DNA from: Zingiber officinale
Lineage: Eukaryota; Streptophyta; Magnoliopsida; Zingiberales; Zingiberaceae
Direction of reading: 5' to 3'
Assembly: GCF_018446385.1 (NCBI RefSeq)
Contig: NC_055993.1
Coordinates: 69,332,631 to 69,396,630, forward strand
Length of the DNA: 64,000 nt
Shown: in pieces, positions 44,002 through 56,940 of the stretch
Layout of the letters: each line of letters opens with the position of its first letter
How positions within the stretch are numbered: the first letter of the stretch is position 1
Translations under genes and position numbers: made by a program
The notes under the pieces: generated by a model
What the model was told of the DNA's origin: nothing
Databases searched by the model: none
Seen by the model: the letters and a program-made list of their open reading frames with translations, nothing else

Positions 44002-45866
44002 TGTTAGGATCTTCGGATGGCTAGAGAGGGGGGGGTGTGAATAGCCTCCTCTAAAACTTAACTAAATTCTTCAATCAAATCATTAGTGCAGCGGAAATAT
44101 GCACATGAAAATCTAATACAAGGAAAAGAAAGGCACACACCACTAACACCAGTATGTACGAGGTTCGGGGATAACTTGCCCCTACTCCTCGGCGTGTCCG
44201 TAAGGTGGGCGATCCCTTGATCTTTCGGTAGATCACACCCCGGATAGATACCGGCTAAAGATTTCTCCTTCTCGGTGGAGTAACCTCTCCACAAAGTCTC
44301 AGAAGATATGTAAATAAAGCACAAGACTTACAGATCAGTGGCTAAAGAGAATGAAGAAAAACACTCACAGCTACGTGAAGACAACAGTTAAACAGAGCAC
44401 AAGAAGGAAGCACAGCCAAGAACTCAAAGCTCAGCACCCTTGCTTGATCGACCGAGAGTTTTTTTTTCGAACCTCTCTTCATCCTTCTTCTTATGCCTTT
44501 GCTTCCACTGCGTTCAGCCTGTCCCGAATTACTGTCAACCTGCACCGAATCCCTGCTGCAAGCTACGACGTCGCCAATCACTCTTCCTCCTCCTCTGGTT
44601 CTCTGAACTCACACCAATAGAACCCATGGTCTTCACTGGGGTCTCTGAGTTCGAACCAATGAGCAAGAGTCAAGCTGATTCCCAACTGATCGCAGCCAGA
44701 TCACAGCCTGATCGCAGCCAGTAACCGTTGATGGTCCAATTGCACCATTTGCAGCGAAACATAGTAGAAAGAACCCTTTGTCTTATTCTTCTGATGGAGC
44801 TTAATTTGAATTTAAGCATTGGCATGATACCTGCAACCTGCCTTAAAAAGGTAACAGCAGATGGTTAAATCAGATGGATCAGAAGTTGCAGAGAAACAGC
44901 AGAAACTTCAGACAATATTGTGGATCGGTCAACAGATCGATCCACAGCTTGTTGGACCGATCAGGCTATGGCCTGATCGGTCCAGGAGAGCTCTGATCGG
45001 TCTGTGGACCGATCAGGATATAGGTGGATCGGTCCACAGACCGATCCCCTATACTCTCTCCCGAACTTCATTGCCTCCTGATCGGTCTCCAGACCGATCA
45101 GTAAATCTCACAGAGTGTTACTGATTGGTTACTGATCGGTCTACAGACCGATCAGTAATTCTCACAGTGAGTTACTGATTGGTTACTGATCGGTCTGGTG
45201 ACCGATCAGATAACCATAGTATCACTGGATCGGTCAACAGACCGATCAGATATCCATAGTATCACTGGATCGGTCAACAGACCGATCCAATGCCTATGTA
45301 GGTAGGTTTAGAGCTTCCCAGCCCTAAACCCTAAAGCCTTCCTGGTCTAGAGAATGAGCTACCGAGCCCTCTCTGACCTAGTCCGGAGAACGAGCTATCG
45401 ATCCCTCTCCGACTTCGTCCGGTCCAGAGAACGAGCTACCGAGCCCTCTCTGACCTAGTCTGGAGAACGAGCTACCGAGCCCTCTCTGACTTCGTCCGGT
45501 CCAGAGAACGAGCTACCGAGCCCTCTCTGACCTAGTCCGTAGAACGAGCTACCGAGCCCTCTCCGACTTTGTCCGGTCCAGAGAACGAGCTACCGAGCCC
45601 TCTCTGACCTAGTCCGTAGAACGAGCTACCGAGCCCTCTCTGAATTCGTCTGGTCCAGAGAACGAGCTACCGAGCCCTCTCTGACCTAGTCCGGAGAACT
45701 AGCTACCGAGCCCTCATTGACTTCGCGTGCCAAGTTTCCATACTTGGACTTTTCCCTTCCACCTGATCAACATTGATCAGTAATAATTCTGAGTTTAATT
45801 AATATATGATACAAACTTAAATCAGTGTCAACATCAAAACAACAGCCAAGTAAGACCGTATCAACA
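44002..45866 (-). repeat. C2 5' LTR
   Basis: Same structure as the 3' LTR: hairpin array at about 44932-45290 and alternating tandem repeat at about 45345-45725. It ends ATCAACA at the target duplication. Confidence 0.93.
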
Positions 45867-45871
45867 AACAC

Positions 45872-47548
45872 CACCCGAACCACTTCAATTGCCTCCAAGA
45901 CTTTCGGCCACCAAAGGGATGCTAGAATAGGGAGCCTCCTTCTCTTCTTCTTCTCCTCCAAAAATCCGGCCACAAGAAGATGGAGCCTCTTGATGCCGCC
46001 GGCCCTTGGTAAAGGAAACAAGGGCAGAATAGAGAGGGAAGAGGGCCGACCACACAAGGGAATAGAAGAGAGAGCTTAGGTTGTGTTTTTCCATAAGGCA
46101 CCATCTACCTCTCTTTTATAATCCTTGGTGAATGAAAAAAAGGAAAATTTTAAAATTAAAACCTTCCTTTTAATTCCTTTTATGTGTGGTCGGCCCTTAT
46201 TTGGGCAATCAATTAAGAAAAAATTTTAAATTAAAATCTCTCTTTTAAACCATTGTGGATAGCTACAAAAAAGGAAAGATTTTAAAATTAAAATATCTCT
46301 TTTAAATCCCTTTGTGGATGGCTATAAAAGGAAAGTTTAAAAAATTAAAATCTCTCTTTTAAATCCCTTGGAAGATGACTATAAAAGGAAAGATTTTAAA
46401 ATTAAAATCTCTCTTTTAAATCCTTTGAAGGATGGCTATAAAAGGAAATATTTAAAAAAAAATAAAACTCCCTTTTTTAATTCCTTGTGGTCGGCCCCTT
46501 GCTTGGGCACCAAACAAGGCTTGGCCAGCCGCCTCTTGGGCTCCAAGCAAAGCTTGGCAGGCCCTTGCTTGGGCACCAAGCAAGGACGTGGTCGGCCAAA
46601 TTACTTGGGTAAGAAGTGGACTCGGTTTGATACAAGGCTTTATACACAGAAGCTACAATAGGGACCTAGAGGAGGAATTGGCTTTGGCCTCCTGATGAGC
46701 TTGAGCTTCCTATGTTCGACTCGAACACCTAACTCAGGTTCATCAATTATAACTCATACCACTAAAGAGTTATTATTGAACTATCACACCAATCCCATAT
46801 TACATTATGGGTTCCTTTTTTCATGAGTGGGTTAATCTCCCTGTGTTTAAGAAATCGAATGTCCATTAATTAAATGAGTTATTGACAACTTACTTAATTA
46901 ATATCTAGCTCCAAAAGTAGTACCACTCAACTTCATTGTCATGTTGGACTAAGTCCACCTGTAGGGTTTACATGACAATCCTTATGAGCTCCTCAAGGGG
47001 ACATCATCAACCTAGATAACTAGGACACAGTTTCCTTCTATAATCAACAGCACATCATATAAATAATATTATTTCTCAACTTATCTGGCCTATTGATTTA
47101 ACGAATAAATCTCACCCATTGATAAATTAAAGAAAGAAATACTAAGTACATGTGTTTGTTATTATATTGTGATTAAGAGTACGCACATCCATAATAACAG
47201 AGGTTCTATTCTTTTATGCAGTTAGTATAAAAGAAACAACCTCAAATGGTCCTGCTCAATACACACATAGTATACTAGTGTAATTTTATAGTCAAGATAA
47301 ACTAATACCAAATTACACTACAACCATTCCAATGGTTTGTCCCAATCTATCTTGGTTTTGAGCTACTATTTATAATTTATAAGAAACTGATAACATGATC
47401 TTCTATGTGACACCACACACCATGTTATCTACAATATAAATTAAATGGACAACTGCATTTAACTAAATGCAGACATTTGACCAATGTGATTCTTATTTCA
47501 AAATAAATGTTCATACAAAATGCTAGGCTTTTAGTATACATTCTAACA
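45872..47548 (-). repeat. C3 left (3') LTR, second part
   Basis: It continues the C3 LTR after C2 and ends ATTCTAACA. It contains a degenerate tandem repeat of about 58 bp (46230-46490), a GCTTGGGCACCAAGCAAGG repeat (46495-46590), and on the minus strand a TATAAAAGAG box (46111-46120). Confidence 0.9.
46230..46490. repeat. 58-bp tandem repeat in C3 LTR
   Basis: About four to five units with TTTTAAAATTAAAATCTCTC and GGATGGCTATAAAAGGAAA. The same array is at 53535-53790 in the other LTR. Each good unit carries a TATAAAAG on the plus strand, opposite to the element's own direction. Confidence 0.85.
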
Positions 47549-47570
47549 ATCTTCCACTTATACTAAAAGA

Positions 47571-50500
47571 CTATGCTTCCATATATGCTGCAATACATCT
47601 GATCCCCATCCCCTCAACATGCCTATTAAAAGCTCTTGCCAAAAGGGCCTTAGTGAAAGGATCTGCCAGGTTATCTTCTTATGCAATCTTGGCGACAACA
47701 ACTTCTCCTCGCTTTACGATGTCTCATATCAAATGGTACTTGCGCTCAATGTGTTTACTTGCCTTATGGGCTTGTGGTTCCTTTGAGTTTGCTACTGCAC
47801 CACTATTATCACAATAAATTGTGATGATTTTTGGCAAACCAGGAATCACATCCAAGTCCATCAAGAAGTTTCTGAGCCATACAACTTCTTTGGCTGCCTC
47901 AGAGGCTGTCACATACTCAGCTTCTATGATGGAGTCTGAAACACATTTCTACTTAACACTCCTCCATGTTATGGCTCCACCTCCCAAAGTAAACACATAC
48001 CCTGAGGTCAACTTACTATTGTCCTTATCTGATTGAAAGTCTGAATCCGTGTAATCCAAAGGGAGCAAATCATCTGCTTGGTAAACTAGCATATAATCTC
48101 TAGTCCTTTTTAGGTACTTCAATATATGCTTTACGATAGTCCAATGTCCTTGTCCTGGGTTACTTTGATATTTGTTAATCATGCCCACGACAAAACAGAT
48201 ATCCAGTCTCATACATACCATTGCATACATTAGGCTTCCTACAGCCAAAGCATAAGGAGCTGCCTTCATGTCCTCTATTTCCTTTGATATTTTAGGAGAC
48301 ATCTCTTTAGATAAAGGTACTCCATGCCAAAAAGGTAGAAAACCTTTCTTGGAGTTTTGTATGCTAAAACGAGCTAGAATAGTATCAATGTATGAAGCTT
48401 GGGGTAAGCACATCATTCTTTTCTTGAGATCCCTTATTAGTTTGATCCCAAGAATATGTCCACATTCTCCCAAATCCTTCATATTAAATTGTTTGGATAA
48501 CCATAGTCTTACGTCTGACAACACTTTGATATTATTGCTAATGAGCAAAATGTCATCTACATATAGTACATGAAATACCACCATATTTCCGTCACTCTTT
48601 TTGTATACACAAGACTCATCCGGACACTAAATAAATCTATAAGACTGGATCACTTCATTAAACAGGATGTTCCAAGATCTCAAAGCTTGCTTCAGTCCAT
48701 AGATAGACCGATTGAGTTTACATACAAGATGCTCTTTGCCCTTCACAATGAATCCCTCTGGTTGCTTCATTTGGATATTTTATTCAAGACTTCCATTAAG
48801 GAAAGCTGTCTTGACATCTATTTGCCAAATCTCATAATCCATATGAGTGGCAATAGATAAAAGAATCCGGATAGACTTAAGCATGGCTACCGACGAAAAG
48901 GTTTCCTCATAATCGATTCCCTCTTTCTGAGTATACCCTTTTGCAACAAGCCTTGCTTTGACGGTTTCCACCTTCCCATTTGTCCCTCTTTTTCTTTTGT
49001 AGACCCATTTATATCCAATCGCTTTTACACCATTTGGTAGTTCTACAAGCTTCCAGACCTGATTAGAGTACATACATTCTATTTCAGAGTTCATTGCACT
49101 TTGCCAAGATGCTGCATCTTTATCTTGGAGTGCTTCATCATATGTGCAGGGATTAGGTTCATGTTTACCAGGGATTAAATCCGAAGACTCTCCCAAAAAT
49201 ATGAATCTATCAGGTTGTCGAACAACCCTCCCACTACGACATGGCACTGCTTGTAATTGTGCATCATTTGTGATACGTGTTACAGTTTCTTGTGGTATCT
49301 CATCTTGTACCATTGGTACTAAAGTAGACGTATCTTCTCTTATTTCCTCAAGAATAATTTTACTCATGGACTTGTGGTTTATTACATAGTTCTCTTCTAA
49401 AAATCAGGCATTGGTGCTAACAATAACCTTTTGATCTTTAGGACTATAAAATAAACCACCTTTCGTTCCTTTAGGATAACCCACAAACAAGTGAACTTCT
49501 ATACATGATTCCAACTTATCAGCGTCTCCCTTCAGCACATGTGCTGGACTACCCCAAATCCGAATATGTTTCAGACTAAGCTTACGCCCATTCCACAATT
49601 CTGTGGGAGTAAAGGTTACTGACTTAGAAGGTACCAAGTTCAGAATGTACACTGTCATTTCTAGAGCATATCCCCAAAATGAATTTGGGAATTCTGAATA
49701 ACTCATCATTGATCTAACCATTTCCATAAGAGTCCTATTCCTTCGTTCTGCCACACCATTCTGTTAGGGCGTACCAGGTGCAGACAGTTGGGATTGAATC
49801 CACGCCTCTGATAAGTAATTCCTAAACTCTCCTGAGAGGTACTCGCCACCACGATCAGACCGTAGTGTCTTGATACTTTTACCATGATGTTTCTCCACAT
49901 CAGCCTTGTATTCTTTGAACTTATCAAAGCACTCAGACTTGTGGCACATCAAGTAAATGTACTCATATCTCGAATAATCGTCGATAAAAGAGATGAAATA
50001 TTCAAAATCACCTCCTGCTTAGATAGTCATAGGTCCATACAAATTAGAATGAATCAATTCCAACACATCTTTGGCTCTATACCCTTTGGCCTTAAAAGGT
50101 CTCTTGGTCATTTTTCCTTCCAAGCAAGATTCGCAGGTTAGAAAATTTTCCACCACTAATGAACCCAAAGGTCCATCAACTATTATCCTTTGAATCCTAC
50201 TCAAGTTAATATGACCAAGCCTTAGATACCAAATATATATTTGGTTTATTTCCAAAGGTTGCTATCTCTTATTAGAATTTGAAGATGTATTATTAATTTC
50301 CATTTGTTATATCATGGGAGTTATTGGATTTAGAGTATACAAATTACCAACCAATATACCAGAACAGATAACTACCCTATTTTTCTTGACAACTACTTTG
50401 TCATCAAAAGAAACAGAATATCCATCCATAAATAGTTCAGAAACTGAAATCAAGTTCTTTCTAAAACATGGTACATAAAGACAATTTCTCAAAATCAATG

Positions 50501-50756
50501 TTTTATTTCTATCAAAAGATAAATAAACATCTCCCAATGCAACAACCACCACTTTTGTAGCATTACCCAGGTAGATGGTAATCTCCCCTTTATGTAGTCG
50601 TCGAGTTTCCTGGAACCCCTGCAATGAATTACAGACATGATCAATGGCTCCTGTATCTACACACCACGTATCGGTAGATAATACCACTAAACATGCTTCA
50701 ACCACTAGGGAATAAGATATACCTTTATTGCTCTCCTTTTTGTGAGGACAGTCCAC
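47571..50756 (-). pseudogene. C3 pol pseudogene (protease to RNase H)
   Basis: Pieces in order from the right: protease (TWCVDTGAIDHVC, near 50660), pre-integrase (WYLRLGHINLSR and CESCLEGK, 50019-50255), integrase core (RSDRGGEY near 49865 and ERRNRTLMEM near 49750), RT (WKLVELPNGVKAIGYKWVYK, then QIDVKTAFLNG near 48800, then YVDDILL near 48555), RNase H (TDSDFQSD near 48030, DPFTK near 47650). At least six stops or frameshifts break it. It is a copia element of a lineage distinct from C1/C2, to judge by motif details. Confidence 0.9.
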
Positions 50757-51533
50757 TTTTCAATGTACAGACTGCTTGCATGTGAAGCACTTGCCCTTCG
50801 GCTTCTTCACACCTGCATGTGGCACAGTCCCTAGAGATCGATTCACTTTCTTTGCTAAACCAACTTGTTTCTTTTTCTTCTTTCTGCCTTTTGGCTTAGA
50901 AGCAGAAATATTTTCAGTAATGTGAATTTGAGAACTTTGATGAAATAACTCTTCTGCTGCTTGAAGTTTTGTTAGAAGTTCCACCAACGAATAAACCCTT
51001 TTGTTCATATTGTAGTTCAGGCGGAACTGCTCAAAACTTTTAGGCAGCGTTTGGAGAATGATATCGACCTGGGTTTCCCCATCAATTTCTGTTCCAAGGA
51101 CTTCCATCTCATTCAAAAGAGCCATCATTTTGAAGATATGATCCCTTACGGGTGTCCCCTCAGTCATGGTGGTCGTCATCAAGTTTCTCATAGCCTCTTG
51201 CCTAGCAGCTCGATTCTGGTGTTCGAAGAGTTCCTTGAGATTGCGCATCATGATATAAGCGATAGGCATGACCTGATGTTGATGTTACAACACATTTGAC
51301 ATAGAAGTCAAAATTTAACACCACGCCATCTCATCTGCCCTGACCCATTTCTTATGATACTCAATCTCCTCTTTACTAGAATCGCTATTAGGCAGGCTTG
51401 GATAGATCTAAAAAAGTATGAACTTGTAACCTTCAGCAGTTAAGACAATGCCCAAGTTTCGTTTCCAATCAATGTAATTGGGACCAGTAAGTTTGTTTTC
51501 TTTCAATATCACAGCAAGAGGATTGAAATCCAT
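50757..51533 (-). pseudogene. C3 gag pseudogene
   Basis: From the ATG at 51533 the frame reads LKENKLTGPNYIDWKRNL, a typical copia gag start, has several stops in the first 85 codons, then is open from 51269 to 50760 (169 codons) with the capsid block RDHIFKMM. The zinc knuckle CFTCKQ-x2-H-x4-C is interrupted by a TGA in place of Trp. Confidence 0.85.
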
Positions 51534-52630
51534 TTGAAATCCTAAGAATCACAAAATATTTGGTCAAAACTTTAGAATTTAAAATAATATTGATTCCTCA
51601 AACAATATCATTTAAATCCACCAACACCTCAAAACACCGTGAATTTTGTATGCCACAATAGTGTGGACATATACAAATTCAAACATTTGTAAGAGGGAGT
51701 TTTACCCATTAATCTTATTATCTTGTTAACCTAACTTTATGACAAATAAAATTAATAGTTAGTTTTTCTTCAGTCACACAAATAATAGTAGTGACTCCGA
51801 TGGAGAGGATACTATTAAATGCGCCTAAGTGTATATCATTACTTGATAGTTAGTCCATTAAATAGGATTGTGCCCCTTCAAATGAAGAAAATCACACAAA
51901 CCTAAATAATTTTCTATAATCATTCATAAAGGAAGTTTGATCTAGTGATCCGCAAACAAACTCATCCGATGTGGAGGAAGGCACTCAAAGCCAACGCGCA
52001 AGTTTGAATGCATCACTTACAAACCAGTAATGGAGATCGTGGAATTTAAATAATTCCTCTCCCACTTAGTTATTTAAAATGAGGAATTTTAACATGCACA
52101 CACACACAACACATATAAATAGTATAAAAGACAATAAATATGAAAAATAATTTTCCAACTATTATGACATCATCCATAGTTGTCCTCCGTGTGCCACCAA
52201 CCCTAGCCGCCGCCAACGGGTCATGTCGTCGTGTCTATCTTGCTTCCTTTTCCGTTGCGTCTCTGGTCCTCAAATAGCATCATGCCTCACAAGGATACGA
52301 TCCACGACAAATATAAAATTTTACATTTATCGATCCTATATTCCATAAGGGAATGTACATGTAATCTAGATCGAACAGAATATAAAATCTTGAAACTAAT
52401 ATAGCTCCTACTGTATTTAATAATAACAATCATGCACACACATAAAATGCCCTCGACATACCCGAGGGTCCAAATCACACACAAACACAATAGGGCCATA
52501 ATAGTTGGAACTAGGATGCCTGCAACCACAAAGTTAATCTATTTGCACATCCTACTATTATCCTGCCTAAATTTATGTATGAAAAGTGCATAATTTAACT
52601 GAAAACCAAACACACAGAGGTAGAAAACTA
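51534..52630 (-). other. C3 leader, noncoding
   Basis: About 1.1 kb between primer site and gag. I see no gene; the 80-codon frame at 52287-52529 has no recognisable feature. Confidence 0.6.
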
Positions 52631-52642
52631 GCTCTAATACCA
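52631..52642 (-). other. C3 primer binding site
   Basis: Minus strand TGGTATTAGAGC, one change from the tRNA-Met-complementary site, two bases from the LTR. Confidence 0.85.
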
Positions 52643-52644
52643 AT

Positions 52645-54856
52645 TGTTGGGTGCTACTAAGAATTCTGTTCTGTTTCCCTTGTACAAAAATTTGTACAAG
52701 CACAAAACTTTTTCTAGCAACCCATGTGATTTTTAGAAGTTAAACTTGGATTGCAAACGAAACTAAACATTATTAATCTAAGTTCAACCCATGTGTTCAT
52801 CAAAAGTAAAACCATATTACAGAAGTTGATTAAATATCTATTTCAAGGATTGGCTTCCAGGTCGTTGGCGAGGCACTCAGCCTTCTCGGGTATGAGATCA
52901 TCCACCACTTCCTAGACAAATCCTTTCAAAGAAATTGAATATTTAAACTCCTTACATTAACCTTAGGTTTAACTACAGAGACCTCAATCGAAGCACAAGA
53001 TCGCTAGCCTCTTGTGTTGGTACTTCAGGATCCATACAAAGGAAAACTAAGCTAGTACACAGTGGAAACAATTAACTAGTTATACCTTTCTTTGTATCTT
53101 AAAGACCTCTTGTTCTTCTGCTGTATTCCTCTTCTCCTCTTGGACGTCGTGTGGGCGACGATCTTCCAAGACAACACCACCCGAACCACTTTAATTGCCT
53201 CCAAGACTTTCGACCGCCAAAGGGATGCTAGAATAGGGAGCCTCCTTCTCTTCTTCTTCTCCTCCAAAAATCCGGCCACAAGAAGATGGAGCCTCATGAT
53301 GCCGTCGGCCCTTGGTAAAGGAAACAAGGGGAGAATAGAGAGGGAAGAGGGTCGGCCATAAGGGAATAGAAGAGAGAGCTTAGGTTGTGTTTTTCCATAA
53401 GGCACTATCTACCTCTCTTTTATAATCCTTGGTGAATGCAAAAAAGGAAATATTTAAAATTAAAACCTTCCTTTTAATTCCTATTATGCGTGGACGACCC
53501 TTATTTGGGCAATCAATTAAGGAAAAATTTTAAATTAAAATCTCTCTTTTAAACCATTGTGGATGGCTACAAAAAAGGAAAGATTTTAAAATTAAAATAT
53601 CTCTTTTAAATCCCTTTGTGGATGGCTATAAAAGGAAAGTTTAAAAAATTAAAATCTCTCTTTTAAATCCCTTGGAGGATGGCTATAATAGGAAAAATTT
53701 TAAAATTAAACTCTCTCTTTTAGATCCCTTGGAGGATGGCTATAAAAGGAAAGATTTTTTTTTAAAAAATAAAACTCACTTTTTTAATTCCTTGTGGCTG
53801 GCCCCTTGCTTGGGTACCAAGCAAGGCTTAGCCGGCCACCTCTTGGGCTCCAAGCAAGGCTTGGCCGACCCTTGCTTGGGCACCAAGCAAGGACGTGGTC
53901 GACCCATTACTTGGGTAAGAAGTGGACTCGGTTGGATACGAGGCTTTATACATAGAGGATATAATAGGGACCTAGAGGAGGAATTGGCTTTGGCCTCCTA
54001 ATGAGCTTAAGCTTCCTATGTTCGACCCAAACATCCAACTCAAGTTCATCAATAATAACTCATACCACTAAAGAGTTATTATTGAACTACCGCATCAATC
54101 CTATATTACATTATGGGCTCTTTCTTATCATGAGTGTTTTAATCTCCCTATGTTTAAGATATCGAATGTCCATTAATTAAATGAGTTACTGACAACTCAC
54201 TTAATTAACATCTAGCTCCAGGAGTAGTATCACTCAACTTCATTGTCATGTCAGACTAAGTCCACCTGCAGGATTTACATGACAATTCTTATGAGCTCCT
54301 CAAGGGGACATCATCAACCTAGATAACTAGGACACAGTTTCCTTCTATAATCAACAACACACCATATAAATAATATTATTTCCCAACTTATCGGGCCTAT
54401 TGATTTAATAAATAAATCTCATCCATTTATAAATTAAAGAAATAAATACTAAGTATATGTGCTTGTTATTATATCGGGATTAAGAGTATGCACATCTATA
54501 ATAACAATGGTTTTGTTCTTTTATGCCGTCAGTATGAAAGGAACAGCCTCAAATGGTCCTGCTCAATACACACATAGTGTACTAGTGTAATTTTATAGTC
54601 AAGATAAACTAATACCAAATTACACTACAACCATTCCAACGATTTGTCCCAATCTATCTTGGTTGTGAGCTACTATTTATAATTTATAAGGAACTTGATA
54701 ACATGATCTTCTATATGACACCACACATCATGTTATCTACAATATAAATTAAATGGACAACTGCATTTAATTAAATACAGACATTTGTTCAATGTGATTC
54801 TTATTTCAAAATAAATGTTCATACAAAAAGCTAGACTTTTAGTATACATTCTAATT
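52645..54856 (-). repeat. C3 right (5') LTR
   Basis: About 2.21 kb, alignable with the split left LTR throughout, with more differences than the C1 or C2 pairs. A TATAAAAG box lies at about 53414-53424 on the minus strand. Confidence 0.9.
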
Positions 54857-54861
54857 ATTCT

Positions 54862-55690
54862 GTTGGATACGAGATTTTTCGAGGGGGGTATTTCTTCCTT
54901 GGCCTCTACGTAGTTTTTCTTGATCTTAGTGGTTGGTTATTATGTGATGGTTTAGACTGCTTTACCTTATATCGTGTTCGTTTGTTGCTTTCCTGCTTGA
55001 TACTTATGCTTGGCCCTTGTGATGATCTATTTAATTCTTATACAGTCTACACTTTGGTTATCTATACTCTGTGGTATTTTTACATGTAGAGTATGTATGG
55101 TAGGGGATACTTCGTTGGTGGTGTTCATATGATGATAGTCCATTTGTATGTCGTGTATACATTTGTCTGGTGTGATGATTGGAGGAGTTGTGTTGATTGT
55201 ATATTTGTTGTATATACACGTGTCAGATGTGTTTTACTAGAGGATACATGTTGATTGTACCTATGTTCTGTGTACATGTGTCTAGGGGAATTATTGGAGA
55301 TTCTTGGTTGATTATACATGTGTAGTTGTGTATATGTGTTTGGTGGGATATATGGAGGTATCATGATGATTATACACGTGTTGTGGGGGTACTTAGGTGA
55401 ATTTAGAGTTTGCATGGATGATGACGGTGTCCGTATCATGATTATGTGTATATATCATGTTCATCATTTATTACATACTGACGACTATCATCTCCCTTGT
55501 GGTTGAGAGGGTTATCAGTCTCATATAACTGTCCATTCGGCCACTGATGGAGAGTGGTAGCTAGGAGTGGAGCTAGTCCTGTCGCGCTTACTCAGCCGCT
55601 CAGTGTTCTATCAGCCTCGATCACTCTGGGGTAGTGAGTTTTGAGGGTACAATAGTTAGAGCGCTATAGATGTGAGTGGTTAGGGACCCT
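54862..55690. other. Background sequence, part 2, with degenerate tandem repeat
   Basis: Continuation of 33211-33673. Positions 55154-55382 hold about four copies of a 55-60-bp unit around GTGTACATGTGTCTGG and TTGATTATACA. No gene is recognised. The right border with C4 is not sharp. Confidence 0.5.
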
Positions 55691-56342
55691 TAAATTACTT
55701 AAGGCGTTAAAAGGGTTATTCAATTTGTTTTAGAAAATATTTTCAAAAATATTCATGTTTACAAAAAAATTGAGAAAATTATTATTAGAAATTTTTTTTC
55801 TTAGAAATTTTGAAAGTTTTCCATTGCATAAAATTTTTTTTTGCTTAGGAATTTTTTAAACTTTTTTTGAAACTTAAAAATTATGTTTTCAAAAACCTTG
55901 AAAAATTTTCTATTGCAATTTGCCTTACAATTTTTTAAAAACTTAAAATTTAGATTACTTAGAAATTTTCTAACTTAAATTTTTATCACTTAAATTTTTG
56001 AATTTACCTTAGACTTGTTAAAAAGAACCACATTTTTTTTAGAAAAATTAAAGTTTGAAATTTTCTGACTTAGAAATTTTTTTTGCAGATCCTTAAAATT
56101 TTTTAACTTCGATTAAGAAAGTGTTTAAAATCTTATTACTTAAGGATTTTTTTTAACCTTAAACTTGTGTAGGAACCCCAATTTTTTATGTGATCAAAGG
56201 GGGAGAAGTATCTTAACTCTAGGGAGAGGTATATAATAATTTTTGAATTGAAAATCTTGGACTTATTTGCATATTAATTATTTTTATTGCATTTGTTTTA
56301 CCCTACCTTAACTTGGGTTGCACACATCAAAAAGGGGGAGAT
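55691..56342 (+). other. C4 internal 3' region (copia), A/T-rich, with polypurine tracts
   Basis: Long runs of T and A with ACTTAAATTTTT-type words, then AAAGGGGGAGAAG (about 56197-56209) and AAAAAGGGGGAGAT (about 56330-56342), the latter touching the LTR. This is the usual arrangement just before a sirevirus-like 3' LTR. All coding sequence of C4 is missing. Confidence 0.65.
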
Positions 56343-56769
56343 TGTTGGAAACCCAAGGTGTCTTTATGTGATCAAACAAGTTAAGTTAGGTCTTGTTTTG
56401 TCTAACCCTTGTGTCTAAGTGTACAGAAGCTTAGGAACACAGGAAGTCGAGCGGAAGATGCGGCTAGTGAGAAGGACGGCACGGGAGAGAGCCGACGGGC
56501 TCGGTGCGTTCGAGAGACGAGGTGACCACGGAAGAGTACACCGGCGGATGAGAAGAACGTACGCGACGTTTGAGGGACAAGAAATCGGGAAGGAAGGCTG
56601 CTCAAGGAGAAGGCCAGAACTTGGGTTCGGGTGAGCCCTATTGCGGATGGTCGAGATCACCCAAGCTAGCAGAGGCGGAATAGAAGACCCGGACCGAGAC
56701 GAGCTGAACCGGAGCAGTGGAACCGAACCACAAAAAGTCAACTGGGTTGACTTAAGTGGTCCAGCTGCC

Positions 56770-56925
56770 TGGATCCATTCCGGGCGCCCGGACCGTCCGG
56801 ACGCCCGGAACCATTCCGGGCACTCGTAAGTGGATTTTGACTAGATCGAGTTTTGACTCGATTTGAACATTGGGGGATAAAATTTTATCCCCCCCAGGGC
56901 GCCCGGACCCTTCAGGGCGCCCCGA
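56770..56925. repeat. GGGCGCCCGG hairpin cluster in C4 LTR
   Basis: Three or four GC-rich palindromes, for example CCGGGCGCCCGGAC facing GTCCGGACGCCCGG at 56778-56808. The stretch GGGATAAAATTTTATCCCCC (about 56873-56892) is a further inverted repeat. The TATA box follows within about 10 bp. Confidence 0.8.
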
Positions 56926-56932
56926 CCAGTAC

Positions 56933-56940
56933 TATAAATA
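56933..56940 (+). promoter_or_regulatory. TATA box of C4 LTR
   Basis: TATAAATA directly after the hairpin cluster, about 590 bp into the LTR. Confidence 0.65.

Larger units (their letters stand above)
34210..45866 (-). mobile_element. C2: sirevirus-like Ty1/copia element, related to C1
   Basis: An 11.7-kb element with LTRs of 1866 and 1865 bp, primer site, gag, broken pol and broken env-like ORF. The target duplication AACAC (34205-34209 and 45867-45871) is exact. It is clearly related to C1 in all coding parts, but the LTRs have diverged in their tandem repeats. Confidence 0.93.
33679..54856 (-). mobile_element. C3: Ty1/copia element carrying C2
   Basis: LTRs at 33679-47548 (split by C2) and 52645-54856 start TGTTGGGTGC and end ATTCTAACA or a variant. 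Gag, protease, integrase, RT and RNase H pieces lie between, in order on the minus strand. The flanks GTTCT (33674-33678) and ATTCT (54857-54861) fit a 5-bp duplication with one change. Without C2 it is about 9.5 kb. Many stops show it is older than C2. Confidence 0.88.

Noticed and set aside
45767..46104. ORFs of 60-96 codons near the C2/C3 border
   Set aside because: They sit in C3 LTR sequence; similar ones at 53076-53405 are the other LTR copy, and some cross the C2 junction.
56415..56741. ORFs of 67-108 codons in the C4 LTR
   Set aside because: They lie in LTR U3 sequence on both strands and show no domain.
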